Assembly: GCA_009885955.1 (NCBI GenBank)
Contig: VFJS01000019.1
Coordinates: 52,954-116,953, forward strand
Direction of reading: 5' to 3'
Origin: Spirochaetia bacterium
GTDB taxonomy: Bacteria; Spirochaetota; UBA4802; UBA5550
Length of the DNA stretch: 64,000 nucleotides
Both the position numbers and the translations under genes were made by a program. Numbering within the stretch: position 1 is the stretch's first letter; the number at the start of each line of letters is the position of its first letter. The notes beneath the pieces are model-generated. The model ran no database searches. It saw only the letters and a list, made by a program, of their open reading frames with translations, and was not told the DNA's origin. Shown in pieces: positions 18,881 through 27,529 of the stretch.

Positions 18881-20620
18881 TTACTGTTGAAAAGCGCGCA
18901 TCAGGTTATACCAGAAGGGGATGATGATAAATTCCGGCAGCCTTCCCCGGGCGCTGCTCCGCGGGTTATCATATCCTGCCCAAGTTACTATGAGAAGGTC
19001 CCTGTTAAAGCCTGCAAACCATGAATCACTGGGAGAGGAGCCGCTTTTCCCTGCCACAACACTTCTGAAGGGCTCCTTGATGAAAGACCTTGCAGTTCCA
19101 TGCACTATCACCTCATGAAGCATTTTATTAACCTTTTCAACAGCATGGGCAGAATAAATTCTCTTTTTGCTCCTGTTTTTATCATCGAGCCCTCCGCCCG
19201 GGAACGGTAATATCCTCCCCCTTTCATCCTCCACCCTTACTATTGGGAAGGGAAATATTTCAAGCCCGCCGCCTGCAAGGATCAGATATCCCTTGGCAAG
19301 TTCAAGCGGCGTAAGGTCTATGGATCCCAGGGATAATGAAGGCTCAGAGTCGATCCTCCTCCCGATTTCATTTCCCGGGATATGAAATACTTCACGGGCC
19401 CTGGCCGCCATCCTATCCACTCCGGTAATCTGTATCAGCTGGACTGCAACGGTATTTATGGAGATTACAAGGCCTTCGGTCATGGTGACCTTTCCCATGT
19501 AATAGGGATAAAAATTCCTGGGCTCCCAGATTGTCCCGTCCCGGTTCTTCAGGGTTACAGGCCTGTCCATAAATTCAGAATCAGGCTTCAATGTCCCGCC
19601 TTCAAGGGCAAGGGCATACAAAAATGGTTTGAAGGCAGAGGAAATCTGGCGCCTGCTCTGGACCGCCCTGTTTAATACATTCCCCCGGGAATATCCTGTG
19701 CTGCCGATGAGTGCCCGGATGCCTCCGGTTTTCACATCGATCACCAGGGCAGCCGCATCAATTGGGTCGAGCCTCTTTAAAATGTTAAGCCTGTTTTCAG
19801 TCTGGTCCCTGCGGTTAATGATATATTCCACTGCATCTTTTTCAAGCCTCTTCTGCATTGCAGGGTCTAATGTGGTATACACTTTCATTGAGCTGCCGCT
19901 TTCGAGAAGTCCCCCGCTCCCGAGAATCTTCAGGCAGTAATCGCGAAAATTCCCGCCGTATTCCGGAGTGTTATTATTATATTTCAAAGTCTTTGATAAC
20001 CGGGACTTAATTCTGTCATATTCATTCCCTGCCAGGGACACACGGCAGCCCCGGTATCTGCAATAGGAAAATTCAAGGAGATCCAGTAACTCCTTTTGCC
20101 CAAGCCGGCCTGGTTCCCTGCCGTATATTTCGTAAGATGCCGCTCCGATCCCGTATATATTCCCGTATATCTCACGGTTGGCGAGCAGCGACTCAAGGAG
20201 TTCATCATCATCATACAGGAGATTCAGCAGCACTGCGTTTCTTATCTCCCTGAACTTCTGGAAAAAATAAATTGATGACCTGTTCTTTCCTGTTAAAAAC
20301 TGGCGTGACAGGAGGCCTGCATAGGGCCCGTGAAGCCTTCCTGTCATGGAACCTCCGGCCTCTCTTCTGTGGAGCCTGCTGAAGAACAGCCTGATAATTT
20401 CCTTCTTTTCCGCCGGCATGGACCTGTAGTCCATGTGCCTGAAGTTATTATTTGTGAGAAAATACCTGTGCCAGATGAGATTATTCTGCCCGATGAAATC
20501 GACCGTGACAGATTTCGGGAATGAAGAAACCCTTTTTGACGCAGTTGTTCTGAAATCCATGATATTGATAACAGCAGACAGCGTGAAGATGAATGACAAT
20601 AGAGGTATCCAGGGCTTCAT
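18881..20620 (-). CDS. Penicillin-binding protein with decayed glycosyltransferase-51 domain
   Basis: 579 residues. The N-terminal signal/anchor is at 1-22. Residues ~75-190 align with the latter half of GT51 domains (GGSMTGRLHGPYAGLLSRQFLTG, YGNIYGIGAASYEIYG, LLDLLEF). However, the catalytic ED..F..H.G segment expected before GGS is missing, so peptidoglycan polymerisation looks lost. The transpeptidase domain (about 280-579) has the SxxK nucleophile in ISSAFKPFLYALAL, SxN as SIN, and KSG in AGKSGSSPSDSWFAGF in place of the usual KTG. It would cross-link peptidoglycan in the periplasm. Its start overlaps the carboxypeptidase stop by 4 bp (ATGA), so the two are translationally coupled. Confidence 0.88.
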   Translation of the reverse strand: MKPWIPLLSFIFTLSAVINIMDFRTTASKRVSSFPKSVTVDFIGQNNLIWHRYFLTNNNFRHMDYRSMPAEKKEIIRLFFSRLHRREAGGSMTGRLHGPYAGLLSRQFLTGKNRSSIYFFQKFREIRNAVLLNLLYDDDELLESLLANREIYGNIYGIGAASYEIYGREPGRLGQKELLDLLEFSYCRYRGCRVSLAGNEYDRIKSRLSKTLKYNNNTPEYGGNFRDYCLKILGSGGLLESGSSMKVYTTLDPAMQKRLEKDAVEYIINRRDQTENRLNILKRLDPIDAAALVIDVKTGGIRALIGSTGYSRGNVLNRAVQSRRQISSAFKPFLYALALEGGTLKPDSEFMDRPVTLKNRDGTIWEPRNFYPYYMGKVTMTEGLVISINTVAVQLIQITGVDRMAARAREVFHIPGNEIGRRIDSEPSLSLGSIDLTPLELAKGYLILAGGGLEIFPFPIVRVEDERGRILPFPGGGLDDKNRSKKRIYSAHAVEKVNKMLHEVIVHGTARSFIKEPFRSVVAGKSGSSPSDSWFAGFNRDLLIVTWAGYDNPRSSARGRLPEFIIIPFWYNLMRAFQQ

Positions 20621-21459
20621 TCTCTATTCCGGCTGGAACCTGTAAGATATTTTTCATTGGCGTAGTCCATGAGCACCGAGATGTCATGCCATGCCATCTC
20701 AGCGCCCATGAGTGAAATAAAATACTCTCTGCCCATGTATGAAACAATCCCTGTGAAACAGTACCCTGCCTTTTTTGTAAACCCGGTTTTTCCCGTCAGC
20801 TTCCCCCCGGATTCATTCCTGAACTTTTCAAGATTATTTGAATTCTTCAGGGTAATAGTCCTGCCCGCCAGGCTCTTCATGGTAAATTGTTTCAGCCTGA
20901 GCATTTTTAAATTTTCACCATTGCGAATGAATATGGAAAAAATCCTGGACAGGGATTTTGCTGTGGTTACTGATTTCCCTGAAAGTCCGGTGGAATCAAA
21001 TATACGTGTATTTCTGATCTCATTTTTTATGCACCACTGGTTCATTTTTTTCACAAATTCCTCTTCGGAACCGCTTACGTGAACAGCAATCGCCATGGCT
21101 GCATCATTTGCCGACTTTACAGCCATGGCATGAAGAAGATCTCCGGCATAATAGACCTCATCCTTTCTCAGATATGCCTTGGTGGGCTCAACACGTACCG
21201 CGGAATTCGGTATTTTTACTGCCGCATCTTCCCTGACATTCTCCCTGGCAACCATAATTGCAATGAGTTTCACGGTACTTGCCGCAGGGAAAAAGGTATC
21301 CTGATTTTTCTGAGCAATAACCATTGACGATACCCTGTCCTCCAGATAGAAGGATTTGGAATCTATTGTTTCAACTGTATAGCCGAGCGGGAATAAGGCG
21401 GATGAAAAAAGAAGGATAATTGCAGCAGCATAAGCTGCAGGCTTTGATATTCCAGCCAT
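20617..21459 (-). CDS. D-alanyl-D-alanine carboxypeptidase (peptidase S11, DacA-like)
   Basis: 280 residues from the ATG at 21457-21459. An upstream in-frame TTG at 21492 would add 11 polar residues before the signal peptide and is less likely; neither has a strong ribosome site. The signal peptide covers about 1-28. Active-site motifs: SxxK in AASTVKLIAIM, SxN in KSANDAAMAIAVH, and KTG in LTGKTGFTKKAGYC. The protein is shorter than classical PBP5 (~400) and has no C-terminal amphipathic anchor, so it may be a soluble periplasmic enzyme. It trims the terminal D-Ala from peptidoglycan stem peptides. It is operonic with the downstream penicillin-binding protein. Confidence 0.9.
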   Translation of the reverse strand: MAGISKPAAYAAAIILLFSSALFPLGYTVETIDSKSFYLEDRVSSMVIAQKNQDTFFPAASTVKLIAIMVARENVREDAAVKIPNSAVRVEPTKAYLRKDEVYYAGDLLHAMAVKSANDAAMAIAVHVSGSEEEFVKKMNQWCIKNEIRNTRIFDSTGLSGKSVTTAKSLSRIFSIFIRNGENLKMLRLKQFTMKSLAGRTITLKNSNNLEKFRNESGGKLTGKTGFTKKAGYCFTGIVSYMGREYFISLMGAEMAWHDISVLMDYANEKYLTGSSRNRE

Positions 21460-21521
21460 GGTTGAGGTAAATTCGTTTTCCGATGTAGTCAAATATTATT
21501 ATATATCAGAATTTCAATATC

Positions 21522-21550
21522 CCCATGGTGCAGTCTGACTGTACCATGGG
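21522..21550. other. Strong hairpin between the 271-residue secreted protein and the carboxypeptidase
   Basis: A 12-bp stem (CCCATGGTGCAG pairing with CTGTACCATGGG, one G-T pair) encloses a 5-base loop. It lies 45 bp after the stop of the 271-residue gene (minus strand) and 63 bp before the carboxypeptidase ATG. No T-run follows, so it could be a transcript-end stabiliser, a processing site or a leader structure rather than a classical terminator. Confidence 0.5.
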
Positions 21551-21594
21551 TGATACCGGAACACCTGAAAAATCTGCTTTATTATAGAAAATAA

Positions 21595-22410
21595 TTATTT
21601 TTTTGCTTTATCCAGTTTCTGTACAAGGCTGTTCAGGACACTCTTGAGGCCTGCATCAGTAACTCCGGCCATTTTTTGTTTAACCCTGTTTACCATGGAT
21701 CTCCTTTCTCCGATCGGGAAGATGTATGCCGCTGCCATCAGTTCGCTTACAATATATTTCTGGGTCTGGATGTTGCCGCCCTTTAAGGTTGCAGCTTCAA
21801 GACAGAAATTAAAAACCTGGATACCTTTTGCACCTGATTCCTGCATTCCTGCATTTATTATAGTCATTTTATCACCGGCATTTGTATTCGCAAAAGTCTT
21901 GGGGTCCATGGCTGCAAGGCTCCTGTGGTCTCTTTTCTCAAGGGCTTCTGACACGGTCATTGCGAAAATGGTTTTAAGCTGTGATACGGCCTGCCTGGCA
22001 TTGGTATCCTTTTCAGTCCTTTCACTGCTGGCAACTTCAGCGTTGAAATGGTTCAGGTATTGATTCCCGTTCTTATTGCCTTTAATACCGTCTTTGGTGA
22101 AGCCAAGCCTCATAAATTCACTATATATTGCTGTCCTGACCTTGACATCCTTATTTCTGAATCCGCCGACGAGTGAAGGAATACAGTCATAATTATAACT
22201 GCATGTTTCCATAATAAGGGTCCCTTTCATACCTGCATTTGCCTGGGAAAAAACATCCCAGGTAACCATTTGAAAATATTGTGAGCCCTTGGCCACATTT
22301 TTCAGAGCGCCAATCATTTTTTCCTGCTCTTTCTGTACATCAAGCGCAATTGAAGCAGTCACGGTAAACATAATGGCAAAAAGGGATGATAAAAAAAATA
22401 TTTTCTTCAT
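21595..22410 (-). CDS. Secreted protein of unknown function, helical
   Basis: 271 residues, with AAGGAG 12 nt before the ATG. A clear signal peptide (about 1-22, ending SIALD) directs it to the periplasm. The mature part looks all-helical, with many Lys and Ala, and holds the segments CSYNYDCIPSLVGGF (two Cys, possible disulfide), FRNKDVKVRTAIYSEFMRLG and a C-terminal Lys-rich coil. The alternation of short helices suggests a HEAT-like fold, but no family was recognised. It lies between mltG and the carboxypeptidase, in an envelope-related neighbourhood. Confidence 0.75.
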   Translation of the reverse strand: MKKIFFLSSLFAIMFTVTASIALDVQKEQEKMIGALKNVAKGSQYFQMVTWDVFSQANAGMKGTLIMETCSYNYDCIPSLVGGFRNKDVKVRTAIYSEFMRLGFTKDGIKGNKNGNQYLNHFNAEVASSERTEKDTNARQAVSQLKTIFAMTVSEALEKRDHRSLAAMDPKTFANTNAGDKMTIINAGMQESGAKGIQVFNFCLEAATLKGGNIQTQKYIVSELMAAAYIFPIGERRSMVNRVKQKMAGVTDAGLKSVLNSLVQKLDKAKK

Positions 22411-22534
22411 ATGAGAAATACTCCTTGAATGATTTGAACATATTATTGATATGTTTTTTTGTTTGTCTACCCGGATATTGATTCCCGATAATAGTAATCA
22501 TAATAATATAAACACCCTGAATCGTCAATATTAA

Positions 22535-23491
22535 TTACTGGAAATACTGCCCTGATTCGGGCTTGAAACCATTGTTATATCCAAACTGATAAAATCCCAC
22601 TGCCCTGAAATGCTCTTTTATTGTCCTGGTAAAATAGTTCCGCCCATCCTTCATTGAAACAAAATAATAGAAATCATGAATTTCCGGGGATCTTGCGGCC
22701 TCAATAGCATCAAGCCCGGGGCTGCAAATAGCCCCGGGGGGAAGGCCGGCATATAGATATGTATTATAGGGGGTTGGATTTTTCAATATCTCCTTTGTGA
22801 GCCTCTGTTTCCCTACAATAAATTCAAGTGTCGGGCAGGATTCAAGTTTCATATTCTTATTCAGCCTGTTATGGAAAACACCGCTGATCCTTTTAAACTC
22901 TTTTATCATTGCGCCCTCTTTCTGAATTATCGATGCAAGGATGATATCATTTTTACCGGGCTTCAATTTCAATGTTCTATTCTGAAAAGTCTCCAGCATT
23001 TTTTTTACGAGTTTTTCAGGGTCTCGTGATGTTATACGGTACGTAGCCGGGAAGAGCATTCCTTCATAAGCAGGCTTCCCTTTTTTTAGAGCGGTTAGGT
23101 ATGGTGAACCTTGCATACCAAGTTTTTTTTCAATGAGATCAGCGGTCTCAGCCTGCGTGAGGCCTTCGGGAAAAGTAATGGCGGCAACATCACCGCTGCA
23201 GAATTTTTTTGCAAGACGGTAATAAGTAACCGGAGGTTTAATGTCATATAACCCGGGTTTTACAGGGCCGTAGATAAACCAGTTTATATAGTATGCAATC
23301 TTAAATAAAGCCTGGGAATCAGTAATGTTATTACTACTGAGATTCTCATGGAGCTGGCGGGTGCCGCTCCCTTCAGCGATATAGATGGATTGAGAGGTAC
23401 TCCCGCTTCCGGTATCAGAAAAAATTAATAGGATTAATACCAGCAGGGCAGCAGCAGCCGCTGCAGGTATGATATAAACTTTTTTCACCAT
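22535..23491 (-). CDS. mltG: Endolytic murein transglycosylase MltG (YceG-like)
   Basis: 318 residues, with AAGG upstream of the ATG. An N-terminal transmembrane anchor (about 5-26) is followed by a LysM-like subdomain (IYIAEGSGTRQLHENL). The catalytic domain has the active-site Glu in ASIIQKEG (near 205), then VFHNRLNKNMKLESCPTLEF and YNTYLYAGLPPGAICSPGLDAIEAA, which are hallmark segments of the family. MltG cleaves nascent glycan strands at the inner membrane and sets their length. The length is normal. It fits with the two penicillin-binding genes that follow within 3 kb on the same strand. Confidence 0.94.
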   Translation of the reverse strand: MVKKVYIIPAAAAAALLVLILLIFSDTGSGSTSQSIYIAEGSGTRQLHENLSSNNITDSQALFKIAYYINWFIYGPVKPGLYDIKPPVTYYRLAKKFCSGDVAAITFPEGLTQAETADLIEKKLGMQGSPYLTALKKGKPAYEGMLFPATYRITSRDPEKLVKKMLETFQNRTLKLKPGKNDIILASIIQKEGAMIKEFKRISGVFHNRLNKNMKLESCPTLEFIVGKQRLTKEILKNPTPYNTYLYAGLPPGAICSPGLDAIEAARSPEIHDFYYFVSMKDGRNYFTRTIKEHFRAVGFYQFGYNNGFKPESGQYFQ

Positions 23492-23746
23492 GATGTAACC
23501 TTACCTGCATATCCCGTATATTTTATTTATACAATTATAATAACCCAATTTTTAGTATTGCTGCAAATCATCATAATAGCAAAACAGGGCCTTTCAAGAA
23601 TTTTTTTTCATCTAACCATTAAAATCAATAAAAAAAACCTCCCTTTTCATGGCTATACTTATTATTATGATTAATGTTTAAGCCACAATGATTGAAGTTT
23701 ATGATTATAAATATATTTAATTTATGGAATATTGACTTTTTGATAC
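23492..23746. other. AT-rich intergenic spacer
   Basis: AT-rich DNA between divergent transcription units. It contains short A and T runs but no gene, RNA or recognised repeat. Confidence 0.5.
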
Positions 23747-23775
23747 TTGACAATATCAGATTGTATGATTATATT
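23747..23775 (+). promoter_or_regulatory. Sigma70-type promoter of the Phd/PIN toxin-antitoxin operon
   Basis: TTGACA (23747-23752), exactly 17 bp, then TATATT (23770-23775). AGGTGA provides a ribosome site before the antitoxin ATG at 23808. Confidence 0.7.
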
Positions 23776-23807
23776 TTATTATCAGATATTTAATAGGTGA
23801 TATAACT

Positions 23808-24068
23808 ATGACTAAAATGACAGTTACAGAATTTTCACGAAATTTAAGTTCTATTTTCGATAGGATTGAGCATAATAATGAAGAAATTATACTCATCAGA
23901 AATAAGCATCAAATAGCAAGAATAATACCAGGCCCAGCCCATTTACATGCGATTGAAGCAATGTCGGATCTCTATGGCACTTTGCCGGAATCTGCCGGAA
24001 ATGATTGGGAAAATGACAGCAGGATCGATGAAAAAATCATTAACGAAACAAATCCATGGGATATTTAA
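23808..24068 (+). CDS. Phd/YefM-family antitoxin
   Basis: 86 residues. The N-terminal half (MTKMTVTEFSRNLSSIFDRIEHNNEEIILIRNKHQIARIIP, in part) is the classic Phd/YefM DNA-binding fold: a strand, the EFSRNL helix, then IILIRN and a beta return. The C-terminal part is acidic and would wrap the toxin. Its last 13 bp overlap the PIN toxin start, the standard antitoxin-first layout. It should neutralise the toxin and repress its own promoter. Confidence 0.88.
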   Translation: MTKMTVTEFSRNLSSIFDRIEHNNEEIILIRNKHQIARIIPGPAHLHAIEAMSDLYGTLPESAGNDWENDSRIDEKIINETNPWDI

Positions 24069-24466
24069 TCGATACCTGTATTTGGGTTGATGTGGAAAGG
24101 GGGAAAATATCCCCACGTGATGTGTCATTGTACACTGGAATCGAACCGGTATTCATTTCACCGGTAACAATTGCCGAATTGACTTATGGCGCTGAAATTT
24201 CCAGGGATGAAAACATCAGACAGAAACGTATTTCCGCGCTGGCACGATTGGAAAAAAAACCTTTGCTTCTGATTGATGAAATTACCGGAAGCATATTCGG
24301 CAGACTTGCTGCGATTTTGTCTCAACAGGGAAGAGGGGTAAATTTCAGGATCCAGGATTTATGGCTTGCAAGCCAGTCAATCCAGCACAACTACGCTTTA
24401 TTAACCAGAAACAAAAAGGATTTTATAGATATCCCGGGACTTGAACTGAAAATATTTGGAGCATAA
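24056..24466 (+). CDS. vapC: PIN-domain toxin (VapC-type ribonuclease)
   Basis: 136 residues. PIN-domain acidic residues are in place: D6 in LIDTCIWVD, Glu in SPVTIAELTYG (near 41), and Asp in RIQDLWLASQS (near 99) followed by LLTRNKKDF (near 119). This set coordinates Mg and cuts RNA, often tRNA or rRNA in VapC toxins. It overlaps the antitoxin gene and ends the operon. A second, unrelated PIN toxin occurs at 48267-48641 with a different antitoxin family. Confidence 0.92.
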   Translation: MGYLIDTCIWVDVERGKISPRDVSLYTGIEPVFISPVTIAELTYGAEISRDENIRQKRISALARLEKKPLLLIDEITGSIFGRLAAILSQQGRGVNFRIQDLWLASQSIQHNYALLTRNKKDFIDIPGLELKIFGA

Positions 24467-24579
24467 AACACATATCCGGCAACGCAAATATGGCGCCTAT
24501 CCCGGACGAAGTCAAGGTTTAGTAGATATTATAAACCATATCTCATAACCCAATCAAAAACAATCTGTTTAGAATTAAT

Positions 24580-24635
24580 AACCACGAAATAAAAAAATCC
24601 TCCCATTTCGTGAAGTTCGTGCCTTTCGTGGTTAT
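24580..24635. repeat. Family C-like inverted repeat (AACCACGAA)
   Basis: The left arm is AACCACGAAATAAAAA. The right arm, ATTTCGTGAAGTTCGTG and TTTCGTGGTT, contains three copies of TTCGTG. Short CACGAA-type repeats of this style are distinct from the CACGGAT units of the other family C copies but share their design. Confidence 0.6.
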
Positions 24636-24707
24636 TCTTTTTTTCTAAAATTATAAAATCCCAATTCAAACCAAAATGATTGAATTTCAAGATATAAAAT
24701 CTGCCTG

Positions 24708-25475
24708 TTACTTTATCCCCATTCTCACAGCACCATCGAGTCGTATGGTTTCACCGTTTATCATCCTGTTGGTTATGATGGCCATGACCAGCTCCGCAAA
24801 TTCATCGGGCCTGCCGAAGCGTTTCGGGAAAGGGACCTGGCTGATGAGGGATTCCTTCAGCTTTTCAGGCATTGCTTCAACCATTGGTGTGCTGAAAATC
24901 CCCGGCGCTATTGTATTGTTCCTTATTCCATAAGCAGACAGGTCCCTTGCCACGGGAAGTGTCATACCGGCTACTCCGGCTTTTGACGCCGAATATGCGG
25001 CCTGTCCCATCTGCCCGTCGAAGGCCGCTACCGATGCTGTATTTATGATGACTCCCCTTTCCCCGTCGTCATCGGGATTATTTCCGGCCATCTTCTCAGC
25101 TGCCAGCCGGATAACATTAAAGGTTCCAATGAGATTTATCCTTATCGTCTTCTCAAAGAGCTCAAGTTTAAAGGGGCCGTCCTTGCCCACGGTCTTTGAA
25201 GCCGTGGCTATGCCGGCGCAGTTCACAACGACGTTTATAAATCCGAATTTCTGAATACCGGCATCAATGGCATTTTTAACCTCGATTTCACTGCACACGT
25301 CTGTTTTATAAAAATAGGTATTTTTACCCAGTTCAGATTCAAGTTTCCGCCCCTGTTCTTCAACAAGATCCAGTATACCGGCCATGCCGCCCGATGATAT
25401 AATCCTCCTTACAACAGCCATGCCCAGGCCCGATGCACCGCCGGTAACAACCGCCCGTATGTTTTTCAGTTCCAT
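24708..25475 (-). CDS. Short-chain dehydrogenase, 3-hydroxyacyl-CoA dehydrogenase type 2-like
   Basis: 255 residues, with AAGGAGG 6 nt before the ATG. It has the cofactor motif TGGASGLG (residues 11-18), Asp after the second strand (ILDLVE, favouring NAD), NCAGIA, and the catalytic Ser/Tyr/Lys in NTASVAAFDGQMGQAAYSASKAG. The DGQMGQAAY insert and closing segment (GRPDEFAELVMAII, INGETIRLDGAVRM) are typical of HSD10-type enzymes, which oxidise 3-hydroxyacyl-CoA in beta-oxidation and isoleucine breakdown. It is monocistronic here. The acyl-CoA dehydrogenase at 12875 could supply substrates upstream in the same pathway. Confidence 0.9.
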   Translation of the reverse strand: MELKNIRAVVTGGASGLGMAVVRRIISSGGMAGILDLVEEQGRKLESELGKNTYFYKTDVCSEIEVKNAIDAGIQKFGFINVVVNCAGIATASKTVGKDGPFKLELFEKTIRINLIGTFNVIRLAAEKMAGNNPDDDGERGVIINTASVAAFDGQMGQAAYSASKAGVAGMTLPVARDLSAYGIRNNTIAPGIFSTPMVEAMPEKLKESLISQVPFPKRFGRPDEFAELVMAIITNRMINGETIRLDGAVRMGIK

Positions 25476-25692
25476 ATTAATCCTCCTTAAAATTCAAATC
25501 AGGCTTTAATTTGTATACTTCTCCGCCCATGAACATGGACTTTTATCAACCTGAATCCATTATAATTATTATTAATTCCTATGCAATAATAATTAGAGAA
25601 TCAGGCATTTTTTCTTGCTTTTCCCGGTAAAAAAATGTATTATTCTGATGGTGAATTAAAGCCTTTTAATCAATTAATTTCAGGAGTTATTA

Positions 25693-26259
25693 ATGAAAAA
25701 ACTTACAGCACCATTTATTATTTTAATTATGGTAACGGCGCTAAGCGCCCAGCAGGATATGGATTTGCAGAATATTTCCATTGGCGGGAAATATTCCATA
25801 ATGGTCCCCAGGGTAATGGTTAAGACAACATCTTTAAATGATATAGCCTCTCTTCAATACAATGCCCCTGAAAAAGAACTTTACTCAATTGTCATCGATG
25901 AATCCATGAGCAGCCTCCTTAACAGCAATCTAAAACTGAACCTGGGAATATATTTCAAGATGGCCTGCTTCAATATCGCAACCGGTCTCGCAGATTTCAA
26001 TATAATAAAAATTACTGCCAGCACCAGGGGCAATCTGCAGATCATGCAGAGTGAATTTACAGGATTTCTGAAAAGCAACAACATAGGAATATACTATAAG
26101 GTTGCAGTAATCCAGTCCCCCACAAGTTTCTACCAGATCTTTACATGGACGCTTAAAAATCAGCAGGAGCAGTACCAGGATGTGTTCCAGTCCATGATTG
26201 ATTCATTCAGGGAAATTTCAGGCCCAAAGCAGAAGGAACTGATAGATTCATTAAAGTAA
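25693..26259 (+). CDS. Secreted protein of unknown function
   Basis: 188 residues, with CAGGAG before the ATG. The signal peptide (about 1-19, ending ALSAQ) indicates export. The mature part is a mixed alpha/beta domain with alternating strands (YSIMVPRVM, LYSIVIDES, VAVIQSPTSFYQIFTWT) and a closing helix (FQSMIDSFREI). That order resembles the PsbP/DcrB-like sandwich, in which a final strand is followed by a helix and SF motif. The resemblance is by pattern only, and no function is assigned. It is transcribed alone. Confidence 0.75.
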   Translation: MKKLTAPFIILIMVTALSAQQDMDLQNISIGGKYSIMVPRVMVKTTSLNDIASLQYNAPEKELYSIVIDESMSSLLNSNLKLNLGIYFKMACFNIATGLADFNIIKITASTRGNLQIMQSEFTGFLKSNNIGIYYKVAVIQSPTSFYQIFTWTLKNQQEQYQDVFQSMIDSFREISGPKQKELIDSLK

Positions 26260-26301
26260 CCGGCAGGTCAGAGACTGCTGAATGAACTGATGAAAAAAAC
26301 A

Positions 26302-26400
26302 GCTCACGGATGCACGCGGATATTCACGGATTTTTTTTAATATCATTATCAGAAACTTATTCTCATTTTTATCAGTGTTTATCCATGCTAATCCGTGAGC
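26302..26400. repeat. Family C inverted repeat, complete
   Basis: The left arm GCTCACGGATGCACGCGGATATTCACGGATTT pairs in part with the right arm ending GCTAATCCGTGAGC. The CACGGAT unit occurs three times on the left. It fills most of the gap between the secreted protein and dinB, which are convergent. Confidence 0.75.
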
Positions 26401-26443
26401 AAATTTTTTTTCCTATTTTCTGGCTGAGTAGTTACAAAAAAAT

Positions 26444-27529
26444 TCATATCTCAAAGGGAAGGAACAACTGAATATCCTCTTGAAGGTATGGACTGTCATG
26501 GACAAAGTTCGACAGGCTGACGCCGAGGAGACGCACCTTCTCCCTTCCTGCTTCCGTGTTAAGTAAAAGCCTGCTCACGGTCATATCCAGTGTCTCCCTT
26601 TCAATCAGCGGATCAGGGAGGGTTGTACTTCTCGTGATCGACCTGAAATCATGGTACTTGACCTTCAGGGTAACAGTCCTGGCCATGATTCCGTCGTTTG
26701 TAACGTATTCGAATACATCATCGCATATCTTCATCAAAAAAACCTGCAGTTCATCGAGATCGATAATGTCCCTGGAAAAAGTTATCTCCCTCCCCGATGA
26801 TTTACGAACCCTTTCAGGATTTACTGGCCTGGAATCTATGCCGTTGGCAATATCATGGTAAAATATTCCGCTCTTCCCGAAAAAATAAATCATTTCCTCC
26901 CTGGATAGTTTTTTCAGGTCCCTGCCGGTAAATATGCCCAGCTCCTTCATCCTCTTTTCTGTGGCCTTCCCTACTCCGTAAAATTTTCCTATTGGGAGTT
27001 TATCTATAAATTCCAGAGCTTTTTCAGGAGGTATCACGGTTATCCCGTCGGGCTTTCTGTACTCCGATGCCGCCTTTGCAAGAAACTTGTTGCAGGAAAC
27101 CCCGGCCGACGCTGTGAGGCCTGTTTCATCATATATCCTCTTTCTGACCTCACGGGCAATATCAGTGGCAAATGGTACTCCTTTATAATTCTCGGTAACA
27201 TCGAGGTATGCCTCGTCGAGGGAGAGCGGTTCCACGAGGCTGGTATACTCATTGAAAATATTCATAATCTCTTCAGAAACTCTCATGTATTCGTCAAAGT
27301 CGGGCCTGATAAAGACTGCCTGCGGGCAGAGCCGGTAAGCCATTGAAGAAGCCATGGCCGAATGAATGCCGAACTTCCTTGCCTCGTAGGAACAGGCTGC
27401 CACAACACCCCTGCTCCCCGGGACCCCGCCGACGATGACAGGCCTGCCCCTGAGGGATGGATCGTTCCTCTGTTCTATGGATGCATAAAAGGCATCCATG
27501 TCCACATGTATAATCTTGCGGATATTCAC
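26444..27529 (-). CDS. dinB: DNA polymerase IV (DinB, Y-family)
   Basis: 361 residues from a GTG that overlaps the mrfB stop (GTGA). Catalytic metal ligands: Asp in HVDMDAFYASIEQ (near residue 10) and the SLDEAYLD pair near 105. RGVVAACSYEARKFGIHSAM is the typical fingers segment, and the thumb and little-finger domains are complete. No beta-clamp motif of strong consensus was identified, but the C-terminal tail DIQLFLPFEI resembles QLxLPF, the usual clamp-binding peptide. The enzyme copies past DNA lesions. It is the third gene of a coupled repair operon. Confidence 0.94.
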   Translation of the reverse strand: MNIRKIIHVDMDAFYASIEQRNDPSLRGRPVIVGGVPGSRGVVAACSYEARKFGIHSAMASSMAYRLCPQAVFIRPDFDEYMRVSEEIMNIFNEYTSLVEPLSLDEAYLDVTENYKGVPFATDIAREVRKRIYDETGLTASAGVSCNKFLAKAASEYRKPDGITVIPPEKALEFIDKLPIGKFYGVGKATEKRMKELGIFTGRDLKKLSREEMIYFFGKSGIFYHDIANGIDSRPVNPERVRKSSGREITFSRDIIDLDELQVFLMKICDDVFEYVTNDGIMARTVTLKVKYHDFRSITRSTTLPDPLIERETLDMTVSRLLLNTEAGREKVRLLGVSLSNFVHDSPYLQEDIQLFLPFEI

